Source: Anastatus disparis
Lineage: Eukaryota; Arthropoda; Insecta; Hymenoptera; Eupelmidae
Length of the DNA: 64,000 bases
Assembly (NCBI GenBank): GCA_017163975.1
Contig: JAFFSR010000292.1
Location: 4,369,501 to 4,433,500, forward strand
Direction: 5' to 3'
The notes under the pieces were generated by a model. That model ran no database searches, had not been told where the DNA came from, and was given only the letters and a program-made list of their open reading frames with translations. Position numbers and translations under genes: made by a program. This document shows positions 10,037 through 20,579 of the stretch, in pieces; positions within the stretch are counted from its first letter, which is position 1, and every line of letters begins with the position of its first letter.

Positions 10037-10037
<1 letters not shown>

Positions 10038-10105
<68 letters not shown>
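10038..10105. repeat. (AT)n microsatellite
   Basis: An AT tract of about 65 bp lies on the right side of LTR copy 2, inside MITE copy 1. Confidence 0.95.
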
Positions 10106-10107
<2 letters not shown>

Positions 10108-10162
10108 ATATTCACTTTTTTATTGACTTTGACCTAAGCTGTACTCGCAAGAACCTCCTTAA

Positions 10163-10610
10163 TTCAGCCCTTGACCTGGTTATTAAAGAGAAAAACAAAC
10201 AATATATTATCTTTTCTGATTCTCAAAGTGTATTTCTAGCTATAAAGAGCTCCAAACTGTCATCTCTAAGGCATCCTTTGATTGCTGAAGCCAAAAACAA
10301 AATTTGAAAAATAAATAAAAACAGTATAATCGCAATACCTTTACAATTTGTTTGGATTCCAGCCCACATCGGTATTTTTGGTAACGAATTAGCTGACTAC
10401 CATGCTAAATGTGCTACAAAGACCTCACCAGAAAAATTTTTAATTCCATATACCGATTTCAAAACAATTAGGAAGAGTAAAGCCATGGAAAATCATAGTA
10501 AAACCATTCAACATTTAGAAACTTTTAAAGGCATTAAATACTTTCAAAACTTCTATGATGACAAAAAATTACCATAGTTCAAGAATAAAAATCTCAATAG
10601 AAGAGCTATA
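10163..10610 (+). pseudogene. Non-LTR ORF2 fragment, RNase H C-terminal half
   Basis: This continues the RNase H: IIFSDSQSVFLAI (SDS-type catalytic aspartate) and VWIPAHIGIFGNELADYHAK (the WIPxHxGxxGNExAD signature). Stops occur at 10303-10305 (TGA) and at about 10575 (TAG). The frame ends at NLNRRAI, where a CACTC-starting segment begins. Confidence 0.87.
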
Positions 10611-11090
10611 CACTCAGAAAAAAACAGTTCTCTTGGCCTTAATGCGCCGGGCAGGAGAGTCTTTAGTTGACTCAAGCAAACTTTACCCGAGCCTCAAGTA
10701 GTGTCTTATTGAAAATCCAGTACTGCCTATTTTACCGACTGGACAAAGCCAAGAACCGTTAAAAAGCTACACAACAGAAAGTTTTGTTTACGAATTAATT
10801 TGTGTAAATTGTTAATTTTTTTTGGTGTATTTATTATAAATTAGACAAGTGAATATAAGAATGGATGATGTAGTGAAAAATTTACTGATGTAATGGAAAT
10901 GAGAACATTTTATTGAACGTTTTGCAAGTAAGTTTTACGCATAACCTATAAATCTAATTCTTATCTCTTATTTTTAAAGTTGTTTGTAAATAAAAACGTA
11001 TATAATTATGGTTTTACGCATAAGAAATTCAATTATTAAAACCTATTAATAATTATTATTATATTAGTAACTATAGTTACCATAAACCTG
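10611..11090. mobile_element. Unclassified inserted segment, possibly a CACTA-like fragment
   Basis: About 480 bp break the non-LTR frame. The left edge is TA|CACTCAGAAAAAAACAG, like the CACTG terminus of the element at 13237. No matching right terminus is visible before the MITE at 11095. It contains no recognisable protein. Truncation by the MITE or by deletion is likely. Confidence 0.4.
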
Positions 11091-11094
11091 TTAA

Positions 11095-11915
11095 GGAGGT
11101 TCTTGCGAGTACATCTAAGGTCAAAATCGATAAAAAAGTGAATATAGATATTTATATATATATTTATTTTTGCAAATTAAATAATTATTTTTTACGTTCA
11201 AATATACTATGAACATTGCATTTTTTGCACGTTACGCACTTAGAATGTAAATAAATTGTCATGAATTCGATCGCGTAGTACAATGTATACATATATATAT
11301 ATATATGTATATATACACGGCGTCTGTAACCGGTTTCTGCTTTTAGATTAAGTTTGCTTAATTTTATTTTAATATTTTGATAATAATATGATAAAATTGA
11401 AAGAAATGATGTAAAAATAGCGGAAATAGAATAGTTTGTCATAAAATAATTTCAAATAAAATAATATATATTTATATATAATATTATTAATTGTATTTTG
11501 TTTGGAGAATTTAAAACTTTCGAAATTCGCGCACTTTTCTTGTCACTGTTGACTAATATGGCTTCTCTTGATCCGGTCGCAAAGACGTTTATTAACTTTA
11601 ACGAGTAATATCTTAATATTTACCACGACAATAAATAATTTACTAGATATCATTTGAAAGAGGAAATTTTCTTTTAGACATTTGTTCATCTGTCTGTTTT
11701 TCAGAAAATCACTCCCTGCTTTGCAAATACGCAATTTCGATATATTTTATTCATAATCTCATAAGAGCCTGTACAAAAAAGTTCAAACTTTAAGTTCTGA
11801 TTTTATTAAATTGTACACGGTAAGCCCATAAATTAAGCATACGATCGGATTCAGGACATTTTAAATAATAAGAAACGTTATTGTGTAGTCTCAAAATTTT
11901 CATGCAAGAACCTCC
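11095..11915 (-). mobile_element. TTAA-family MITE, copy 2 (compact)
   Basis: This 821-bp element is flanked by TTAA at 11091-11094 and 11916-11919. Its termini are GGAGGTTCTTGCGAG and CATGCAAGAACCTCC, inverted relative to copy 1 at 6124-10158. It contains a short TA microsatellite (11290-11308) at the position where copy 1 expanded and received LTRs. The TTAA target and lack of coding capacity suggest a piggyBac-like MITE. Confidence 0.88.
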
Positions 11916-11919
11916 TTAA

Positions 11920-12205
11920 GAGCTGATTACTACAGCTCCGCTTTATCTCTGAAAAGAAAAAACTTTATAAATTCTACTGCCTATGAATGTGGACATGATG
12001 AGCAGGATGCTGAACACATTTTTTGGGAGTCCCCACTTTTTGATCTTCAACGTGAAAAAATGTTTGAAAATTTCAAATTAAACAAGATTTATATCAACAA
12101 AGAAATAAGTGTAATCATCTTGCATTGTAATTTCCACTTCTTGTATTGTTTCTACCTATATTATGTACTATATTTATTGTATGGCTGTATTAACCTTCTA
12201 GGTTA
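11920..12205 (+). pseudogene. Non-LTR ORF2 C-terminus with zinc-knuckle-like region
   Basis: The frame gives RADYYSSALSLKRKNF, then CGHDEQDAEHIFWESP, matching the conserved C-terminal region after RNase H in I/LOA/R1-like elements (CG...QDxxHxxWxCP, here with S replacing the last Cys). It ends near GCINLLG. The 3' end of the element should be close downstream, but no poly-A or target duplication is clear. Confidence 0.77.
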
Positions 12206-13102
12206 GAGTAGGTCTAAAAAAACCCACTAAATAGATTGTAAGCTACTCTAACGTAAGAGTCTCTTATTCACGCGATTCTATCAAATTCAAGTATCATTAA
12301 CAGACGTTATCGAGATATTGGGTAAAAATCTAGTAAAATCTTAGAATATTTTAATGACTAGAGCTTTGCAACCATGGTATTTGTTGGTAGTGTACTACCT
12401 TATTAATTTGTAATAGCAACGTGATACTTGGTATTTATTAACGAAAAACCAAGTTGTCACTTGTTATACTTTACTATGTGAGTGAAAACGCCGTTTTTCT
12501 TTTAAATTTAGAGAACGGACGTTTATGCCTCTCACAAGTTAACAAAAGTTAATTCTATATGTCAAAAACAATTCTCTATTAAGGGGATGTAATAGGATAT
12601 ATGACTTAACGTGAATTTGATGGACTCACGAGTATATTTGTAATTAATATAAAACTAATTCGTGCGGTGAAGCCGTCACGACATAAATTTATTTGATGCT
12701 TAAGTGTCCAGCGCGGTCACAAACACGCGCTAATGCACTGTTTGTGTGTAATGTTTCTTGGTGTAAATTGTGTTCATCAGCGTAAGATAAGAGCTAACCC
12801 GTAGATATTTAAGGACGCCTTGCCCAACTGCTTCGGGGTCATACGCTCTGGAAAGAAATAAGGATTGGGAAGAAAACTAGGTTTTAATCTTTTGCCTCAA
12901 GTGCCTGCACTTAAACTACCACGCATTAATTAACGTACGTTTTGAATTTCAATTACTTACAAACGCGGAGATGACCACGCGCCTGCAAGTCATGATTTAG
13001 AAAATATTTCACGTGAAGCCCAAAAACTTTATTAATTAATTTTGTTTAACAACAGTGCACTGCACTGACACTTTATTTATTAATACTACAAACGTATCAA
13101 CG
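12206..13102. other. No gene seen
   Basis: This is AT-rich sequence without a credible coding frame. A possible MITE terminus TTAA|GGGGATGT at 12579-12590 matches the end of the fold-back at 22043-22417, but no partner end was found. Confidence 0.5.
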
Positions 13103-13236
13103 GGTACAACGCACGACCATTCCAAGATTATGAGCTATTTTGTTTAATTTTTAAAGATTTCTTTGAAAAATAATTGCTTATAATAACAAATATTACTCTC
13201 CAATGAGAGCTTCTAATTTCATTCTGCAACATTCTA
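13103..13236. repeat. Left outer arm of a fold-back repeat
   Basis: The reverse complement matches 16978-17118 (shared motif TAGAATGTTGCAGAATGAA). The remaining left arm lies after the CACTA-like insertion at 16725-16840 and pairs with 16860-16975. The whole is a fold-back element of roughly 520 bp without its insertion. Confidence 0.78.
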
Positions 13237-13692
13237 CACTGAAAAAAATAGAATCTAGGAGAAAGAGGAAAAATCTATTTGATTCTTAGTTCTTGAATCA
13301 AATAAAAATCTAGTTGTGCTTAATAACTATAATCATCCTGCAAAATCGCAGTAATCTAGGTTCTAGCAGAAAATCCTCTATCTTCAAGAAGAATTCTATT
13401 AGAATTTAGAGGATATATATTTATTAATAAAAACCACAAAGAAATTATTTCAAAAATAGTATACAATAAAATTTTAAGTTAATGAGAGAAAATTTAATAA
13501 TAAAATATATAAAAGAATGAAATGTTTTTAAAAAATAGACAGTTTTTTAATTAACTTAATAATAAAGCAATAATTGATAATATAAATATAACCAGTGATT
13601 TTTGTTTAAGAATTCGAAAATTATAACCGTATATACACGGGTCCGCAAACGTGTTAACATACATGGAATTATTTACTTGTAACCTTCTAATA

Positions 13693-13793
13693 CAGTTCGC
13701 TCTCTCAATAGTTCGGTTATTTATCCTCTTGTATTCCCATGAATGACTCCTTAGAGTAACGAAGACATAGTGGAACAATTGAGAAAGCGGACT
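13693..13793. mobile_element. Small TA-flanked MITE
   Basis: The ends CAGTTCGCTCTCTCAATAG and the inverted CAATTGAGAAAGCGGACTG are flanked by TA. At only about 101 bp, it lies upstream of the first transposase piece. Confidence 0.5.
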
Positions 13794-13815
13794 GTAAATG
13801 GCTACAGTGTAAGTA

Positions 13816-13965
13816 TTGAATATTAATGGATATGATATGTCTTTATTATTTAAAAATATAATAGAAGTAGCAGGTATTACATTAGAAACAATTAATTCTA
13901 GAATTAACAATTTTAATTACGGTACGCACGAAAATGACAGACCTCGTCCAATAACAGATGCTCAT
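13816..13965 (+). pseudogene. CACTA-like transposase fragment 1
   Basis: The translation MSLLFKNIIEVAGITLETIN and FNYGTHENDRPRPITDAHL resembles a segment common in predicted insect transposase-derived proteins (a xxFxYG...xxPxxI pattern). It stops at the TTAA fold-back insertion at 13970. The N-terminal part is not recognisable. Confidence 0.62.
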
Positions 13966-13969
13966 TTAA

Positions 13970-14724
13970 GGTTGTATGGGCTATACAGTCTGTGTCAAAA
14001 GTTAGTTTTTTAGAAAATCGTCTATATTTCTCGGTAGAAAGTAATTATTCAATTTTCAGCTTAGTAACTTATTAGATAATATTAAAACAATCATTTTAAA
14101 CTTTGTTCCATTTAATTATAATGAATTATTAAAGAGTTATAACATTTTAAAGTTTATAAATTTTACACAAATCTAATACCATCATAAATAATAATGCCAA
14201 ACTTTCAAAAATGATTTTATTTGACTGCAACAAAGTTTATTTTGTTCAGTTTAAAATTTAGAATCTATTGACGAGGATGGAATTTTTATTTTTATTTTTT
14301 ATTAAAATTTATTGCTAATTTTCTGCGAAAAAATGCATATATCTCAGACGGTACTTACTATTTTATCATAGAAAATTAGCAATAAATTTTAATAGAAAAT
14401 AAAAATAAAAATTCCATCCTCGTCAATAGATTCTAAATTTTAAACTGAACAAAATAAACTTTATTGCAATCAAATAAAATCATTTTTGAAAGTTTGGCAT
14501 TATTATTTATGATTGCATTAGATTTGTGTAAAATTTATAAACTTTAAAATGTTATAACTCTTTAATAATTCATTATAATTAAATGAAATAAAGTTTAAAA
14601 TGATTGTTTCAATATTATCTAATAAGTTACTAAGCTGAAAATTGAATAATTACTTTCTACCGAGAAATATAGACAATTTTTTAAAAAACTAACTTTTGAC
14701 ACAGACTGTATAGCCCATACAACC
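13970..14724. mobile_element. TTAA-flanked fold-back element
   Basis: Two arms of about 350 bp are nearly perfect inverted copies around a short loop near 14320-14368. The ends are GGTTGTATGGGCTATACAG and its inverse, flanked by TTAA at 13966-13969 and 14725-14728. It is noncoding and splits the transposase fragment. Confidence 0.92.
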
Positions 14725-14728
14725 TTAA

Positions 14729-15080
14729 TTAACAATAGTGTAAATATGTACGCTTCGGAAATGCTTACTTTAATTTTGTATTTACCGTTGTTAATAGGTG
14801 ATCTTATACCAGAAGATACAGAAAGCTGGAAATGGTTTTTAATAATGAGAGAAATTATAGATATAATTTTCTCGAAACAAATTCAAATTGAGCTGCTATC
14901 GTATTTAAAATCATTGATAAAAGAATATTTAGATTTAAGATTATAATTATTTCCAAACGATCCTTTGAAACCGAAACACCATTATTCATCACATCACGTA
15001 GATTTATTTATAAAGATAGGACCAATAATTAACACTTGGTGTATGCGATTCGAAGCGAAACATAGAGTTTTTATTTCTTA
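14729..15080 (+). pseudogene. CACTA-like transposase fragment 2
   Basis: It encodes MYASEMLTLILYLPLLIGDL with IPEDTESWKWF, and after a frame change near 14945 LKPKHHYSSHHVDLF with WCMRFEAKHRVF. The PKHH...FGPxxxxWxMRFEAKH pattern is frequent in insect proteins of this transposon type. It is broken at 15081 by a CACTG MITE. Confidence 0.72.
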
Positions 15081-15753
15081 CACTGAAAAGGGGTTAGAAC
15101 AGTGGTTGTACTCTATGGCGGCGAGTGGCGCTAGTATCGATAGCGAACATTCATTGAAGTACGAGAGAGATGCTAGTGTTTTCTAGAGGATAATGAGTGC
15201 TCTCTGCGAGGTTTTGAGTGTTCTCCGCGATGTTTTTTGTTCGAAGAAATGAGCAGGTCTTCGCTCAGAGAATAATGAGTCTTCTCTAGAGACTACACGG
15301 AGAGAAATTTGGCTATACTACATTGACATAAAATATCCTTCGTAGGTTGCAAACGAAAATACGTTATATTCACGCGATGTGAACGATAGATTAACATCTG
15401 CCTATTAGCCCGTTAACAAACTTTGTTTTTATTCGAGCGAAGTCAAGACAAAAGTAAACATTGCATCGTCTCATTTCAACGATGTCAACGAAACATTGAC
15501 ATCGTTGAAATGAGACGATGCAATGTTTGCCTCTACTGTGAGATTCTCATTTTGAAAATAGAATGTTTTCATTAATCCAATTTAAGGTTATAATATAGTT
15601 CGCAATCTACGAGGTGATATTTGTTGTCAATGTAGGATAGCCAAATTTCTCTCCGTGTACTAGTTCGCATTTCGACGCGTAGGCTGACTGTATTCTAAAA
15701 ATGACACCGATTGTACCGTAGAGTACAGTCACACTTCGCTTCCCTTTTCAGTG
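15081..15753. mobile_element. CACTG MITE inside the transposase
   Basis: The ends CACTGAAAAGGG and CCCTTTTCAGTG are inverted copies, with TA-type flanks. It holds a further MITE at 15296-15657. The transposase frame resumes right after it (SKNKVNLPLSL). Confidence 0.82.
15296..15657. mobile_element. CACGG MITE with internal perfect hairpin
   Basis: The inverted ends CACGGAGAGAAATTTGGCTA are flanked by TA. An internal palindrome at about 15459-15526 has about 30-bp arms (ACATTGCATCGTCTCATTTC and inverse). It is noncoding. Confidence 0.87.
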
Positions 15754-15754
15754 T

Positions 15755-16267
15755 ATGGTAGATTCTCAAAGAATAAAGTTAATTTACCTCTATCTTTATG
15801 TAAAAAAGATCAATTATCTCTTGCTTATACTTTTTTCGTTAACAATTCAATAAAAAAAAAATTGTTTATGGACCTTTAAAGATGCAATCTCTGAGTTCTT
15901 TACCTGAATTTCAAAAATTCAAATCAACTTTTAATTCTCGAATAATAATCGTACATCGACGTTTATATGAACATGGTTTGAGGAAAACGGAATCGTATTT
16001 AAACCAGGTCTCTTTTTATGTTGGGAAAATATTGATATTCTACCTGTTTTCGTAGAAATAATTTATATATTTAAATATGATGAAAATGAAAATATTTATT
16101 TAATATGTAAAAAATGACATTCTTTAGGTTTCAATGAGCATGTTCATGCGCATTGGGTAGAAACGGAAAATGAATATGTTATATGCTGCTTTAAAGAATC
16201 GTACAGCGAGAAAATAATGCATAAGATTCAATTTGTTGATGGAAAAAATTATATTATGTTTTATATG
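15755..16267 (+). pseudogene. CACTA-like transposase fragment 3, C-terminus
   Basis: Pieces in shifting frames give LCKKDQLSLAYTFF, a cupin-like run around PVFVEIIYIFKYDEN, then FNEHVHAHWVETENEYVICC and a stop after YIMFYM. This matches the usual C-terminal part of the same insect protein type. Several frameshifts and a TGA at about 16117 show decay. Confidence 0.62.
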
Positions 16268-16371
16268 TAAATATATATTATTAATTATTGTAATAATAAA
16301 TTTCTTAAAAATGATTAATTTTTTTACTTGAATCATATGAATAAGAACATGTAAGCTAATGCTTACGTAGT

Positions 16372-16372
16372 T

Positions 16373-16424
<52 letters not shown>
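16372..16424. repeat. (TA)n microsatellite
   Basis: An uninterrupted TA tract of about 50 bp. Confidence 0.95.
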
Positions 16425-16429
<5 letters not shown>

Positions 16430-16724
16430 AATTTCGAATAAAAATTAAATTAAAAAATTTCAAATGGAGTTTTTAGATTATTATTTATATAAAATATACT
16501 AGTTTTCCTCTTGGTGGATGCAGATTTAATTTTTTTTAAAGTTTAGTTGCTTCAAAAATATTTCCGCTAGGTGGTAGCAGAATTATCTATTAGAAGGAAG
16601 TCGATATCATTGAAGCGGATTTTCCTCTTGAGTCAAGCGGAATTCTGCTATGGCTTGAAACAAAACGAAAATCTTCTACCACCAAGCGGATTCTCATTGG
16701 TTCTAGATTCTATTTTTTTCAGTG

Positions 16725-17118
16725 TAGTAAAATTTGAGACTAAATACTTTTGATTAAAAATATAGTGTTCAAAAAGCTCAACCCCCGTTCAAAAGATATA
16801 GGAAAATAAAAATTAGTATAAAAACTGTTATAACAATTAGCATAAAATTATACTTTAATTTGCTTTGAATTTTTTGCCAATTTTTTCCATGTTTTTTTAT
16901 TTTGCTATGACTTTTAAACGGGTTGAGCTTATTGAATATGTTTTTTTTTCAATCAAAAGAATTTAATCTCAACTTTCACTAGAATGTTGCAGAATGAACT
17001 TAGAAGCTCTGATTGAAGAGTAATATTTGTTATTATAAACAATGATTTTTCAAGGAAATCTTTAAAAATTGAACAAAATTGCTCATAATCTTGGAATAAT
17101 CGTGCGTTATACCAAATG
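16725..17118. repeat. Fold-back repeat: rest of left arm, centre and right arm
   Basis: 16733-16795 is inverted at about 16915-16975 (AAAAGCTCAACCC against GGGTTGAGCTTA), and 16978-17118 pairs with 13103-13236. This was the target of the CACTA-like insertion. Confidence 0.78.
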
Positions 17119-17394
17119 CTTACGGCTTTTTTCATAATTTTATGTGTAAAAACATATCCACAAGTTACAACAACATCCGGGACCCAAACAAGTGATACTC
17201 TCCTTGTGAGTCATTATAACATATACCTGACTGTGTTTAAATTTTCAGTAATATTTAACCATCAATTCTGTTGACGATATAACTCCCAAGTTGTCAGTGG
17301 CTATTGTTTTTGCTTACTGTGCTATCATGTTGCTATGTATTATATATTTGAATGTTTTGTGTAAATATTGCAAGTTATTCGCTATTGTCTAAAG
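17119..17394. other. No gene seen
   Basis: AT-rich spacer between the fold-back and the satellite array. Confidence 0.5.
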
Positions 17395-20290
17395 CAAACA
17401 AGCTTTGGAACACTTATTTTCTTAGCGTAGTTTTAATTTTAGAGCATTTCGAAAATTTTGGAAAAAATCTCTATTTTTCATTTTTTTTCTATTACACGAA
17501 AACCATTCGATAGATTTGCTCGAAAATTTTTAGGGAAATCATTTGCAATGGCCTAAATAAAATAAGCTTTGAAAAACTTATTTTCTCAGTGCAGTTTTAA
17601 TTTTAGAGCATTTTGAAAATTTTGAATAAAATTTTTCTAATTTTTTTTATATTTTACGTAAACTATTCGATGAAAGAGCTTCAAATTATGTATGGGAATT
17701 ATTTATGATTGTCAAAATAAAATGAACTTTTGAAAACTAATTTTCTTCAATTTTCTTAGCGCACATTTAATTTTAGAGCATTTTGAAAATTTTGAAAAAA
17801 TTTTTTATTTTTAATTTCTTTTCTATTGCACAAAAATCACTCGATAAACTTGCTCAAAAATTTTTATGCAAATTATTCACTATTATCTGAATAAATCAAG
17901 CTTTGGAAAACTTATTTTCTTAGCGCAGTTTTAATTTTAGAGCATTTTGAAAATTTTGGAAAAAATGTTCATATTTCATTTTTTTTCTATTACACAAAAG
18001 CCATTCGATAAATTTGCTCAAAAATTTTCATACAAATTATTTGTTATTGCCTAATTAAAGCAAGCTTGGAAAAACTTATTTTCTTAGCGCAGTTTTAATT
18101 TTAGAGCATTTTGTAAATTTTGAATAGAATTTCACTTATTTTTTGGTATTTTACGTAAACTACTCGATGAAGTAGCTTAAAATTACGTATAGAAATTATT
18201 TACGATTGCCTAAGTAAAATGAACTTTTGAAAACTGGTTTTCTTAGCGTAGTTGTAACATTAAAGCGTTTTGAAAATTTTAAAACAATGTTTATTTTTCA
18301 ATTATTTGGTATTTTTTGTAAACTATTCGATGAAAATGTTCAAAAATTTGTATGCAAGTTATTGGTTATAGTGTTAAGAAGACAAGCTTGGGAAAATTAA
18401 TTTTATAAACGCATTTTTAATTTTAGAGCATCATAAAATCACATAATGCAAATGGCAAAATTAAGAAAGAGTAAAATTCATATAGTTTTCGTAGGTATTA
18501 AGACAGCCTTCAATACAGAGGATAGGGACATTTATATTAAAATCGTATTTAAAAAAATAAAATCAAATTACTCTAACTTAATGTGCTCTATGAGAAAGCA
18601 TTGCGCCAAAGCACTTGGCAGCGTTTTTTCATTAATTTGTACATATTTGAACTCGGTGAGTCGAAAAAAGTGGTTTCCAGAAAATGTCTGTATGTATGTG
18701 TGTGTGTGTGTGTGTGGATGTATGAATTCAGTTAGTAAACTGTATCTCGAGAACTACTCGATGGATTTGCTTCTAATTTTGCATGGAATTTAGTTTTGTG
18801 ACTAACTTGCTGGAAAGCTATTGATAATTGGTTCTTCTAGCGTAGTTTTCATTTTAAAGTTTAAAAAAAAAAAAATTCGATTTTTCCTTTTTTGTTTTTT
18901 TTTTTGTTTACTACTCGATGAATTTGCTTCAAAATTTGCATGGAATTTATTTGTGATTGCCCGGATAAAATAAATTTTTAAAAACTGATTTTCTTAGCTT
19001 AGTTTTAATTTTAGAGCATTTTGAAATAAAAAAAAATGTTTCTATTTATCAAGCCAATAAAATCTTAAAAACTACTCGATGGATTTACTTCAAATTTTTC
19101 ATACGATTCAATTTTTTGATGAACTAGTGCGGAAGCTATTGAGAATTGGTTTTCGAATTTGTTCGAAAATTTGTATAGTACTTAATTTCGACTGCCAAAA
19201 GTATAAAAAATTTTGTAAACTAATTTTCTTAGCGCACTTTTAATTTTAGAGCATATTTGAATTTTTTTTTTAAATTTTTATTTTTAATTTTTGTCTATTT
19301 TACGAAAACCACTTGATAGATTCGCTCCAAAATTTGTATGCAATTAATTCGCTACTGTCTGAAGAAAACAAGCTTTGGAAAACTAATTTTCTCAGCGCAG
19401 TTTTAATTTTAGAGCACTCTGAAAATTTTCAAAAAAATTTTTATTTTTTATTTATTTTCTTTTTTGCGTTAACCATACTATGAATTTTCTCCAAAATTTT
19501 TATACAATCAATTTGCTATTGTCTGAAAAAAATAAGCTTTTAAAAACTAATTTTCTCAGCGTGGTTACAATTTTAGAGAATTATAAAGATTTTAAAAAAA
19601 ATTTCGATTCTTCTTTTCTTATTTTTTTTTATTCTACGTAAAGTACTGGATAGATTTGTTCTAAAAATTGCAGGGAAATTATTTGCGACTGCCAAAAGAA
19701 GGGAAATTTTCAAAAATTGATTTTCATAGCGTAGTTTTAATTTTAGAGCATTTTTAAAATTTTGAAAAAGAAATTTTGAAAAGAAAATGTTATTTATTTA
19801 ACCAGTTAGATCTCGAAAATTACACAATGGATTTGCTCCAAATTTTGTATACGATCTATGTTTTTGTATAACTAGGCGGGAAGCTATTGAAAATTTGTAT
19901 TCATAGTGTATTTTTGTTTTATAGAGCCATTTTAAGAATTTGAAAAAATTTTCGATTTTTAATTTTTTTTTTTTGTATTTTACGTAAGTTAATTGATGAA
20001 TTTGCTTTGAGATTTCCATGGGAATAATTTGCATCTGCCAAAAGGAGGATAACTTTTATAAACCGATCTTTTTAGCGTAGTTTTCATTTTAGAAAATTTT
20101 AAAAATGTTCATATTTCAGTTTTTTTCCATTTTACGTAAAGTACTCGATAGAATTGCTCTAAATTTTGTATACAAGTTATTTGCTACTGTCTTTATAAAT
20201 CAAGTTAAAAAAAAATAATTTTATTAGCGTAGCTTTTTGATCACTTCTTTTGATTTCTGAGTTACTCTTGAAAATTTATAATAGTACTAC
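17395..20290. repeat. Diverged satellite array, about 165-bp period
   Basis: A unit marked by TTTTAATTTTAGAGCATTTTG recurs near 17434, 17597, 17770, 17932, 18098, 18250, 18418, 19006, 19240, 19401, 19567 and 19737, with weaker copies to about 20085. A second marker is ACTCGATGRATTTGCT. The array is interrupted near 18430-18720 by a segment with AAAGCACTTGGCAGCG and a short (GT)n. One unit also occurs at 54766-54912. Confidence 0.87.
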
Positions 20291-20404
20291 TGATTTAGAT
20301 GTTGACTTGTATTATTACATTCAATAAAGTATTTAAATATAATCATTATTAAATATTATAAATTAAATTGTTTTTTAATAAATGGAAAAAATATTTGAAG
20401 AAGA

Positions 20405-20573
20405 AGAATGAATTTCGTTGTCATCATTCTTTTAAAGTACAAATTTATTAATAAATATTAATGTTAGACAATTTTTTTATATTAAAATCACATTTAAATA
20501 AATATATAAAAAAATAATGAAACTCAAAGAGCTCTATGAGAAAGCATTCCACCAAAGCACTTGGCAGCGTTTT
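20405..20573. repeat. Satellite-flanking repeat C, copy 1
   Basis: It matches 54965-55235 (TCGTTGTCATCATTCTTTT and CACTTGGCAGCGTTTTTTT). Part of it also lies inside the array at about 18590-18640. Confidence 0.7.
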
Positions 20574-20579
20574 TTTCTC

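Larger units (their letters stand above)
8624..10037 (+). mobile_element. Solo LTR, 1.4 kb LTR family, copy 2 (best copy)
   Basis: It runs from TGCGACGAGTATACA to ACGTTTACA (TG...CA) between AT repeats. A TATA box (GTATATAAG, 8758-8766) is followed by three stem-loops sharing the loop AGTGAGCACGC (8810-9020). Six or more GGGTGNCGNCCACCC motifs then occur about every 60-95 bp (9087-9475), followed by AATAAA near 9865. No gag, pol or primer-binding site adjoins, so I call it a solo LTR. An unusual nonautonomous element is the alternative. Confidence 0.72.
6124..10158 (+). mobile_element. TTAA-family MITE, copy 1, enlarged by two LTR insertions
   Basis: The left terminus starts GGAGGTTCTTGCATG and the right terminus ends CGCAAGAACCTCC followed by TTAA. 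The body matches, in inverted orientation, the compact copy at 11095-11915. This identifies 6788-8490 and 8624-10037 as later insertions into its AT microsatellite. The remaining body is noncoding. One short open stretch (about 6289-6480) stays open in both copies. Confidence 0.85.
13237..16724 (+). mobile_element. CACTA-like DNA transposon, degenerate
   Basis: The termini are CACTGAAAAAAATAGAATCTAG and its inverted copy ending in CAGTG, with TA on both sides. It carries pieces of an insect transposase-type protein at 13816-13965, 14729-15080 and 15755-16267. It is interrupted by three smaller insertions and holds a (TA)n tract at 16372-16424. Assignment to CACTA/EnSpm rests on the CACTG ends and 2-bp target, and the protein family name is inference. 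Confidence 0.68.

Noticed and set aside
13551..13910. 119-residue minus-strand frame
   Set aside because: It is antisense to the CACTA-like transposase start and crosses a MITE.
18446..18793. 115-residue open frame with Val-Cys run
   Set aside because: It crosses a (GT)n and satellite units and has no conserved motif.
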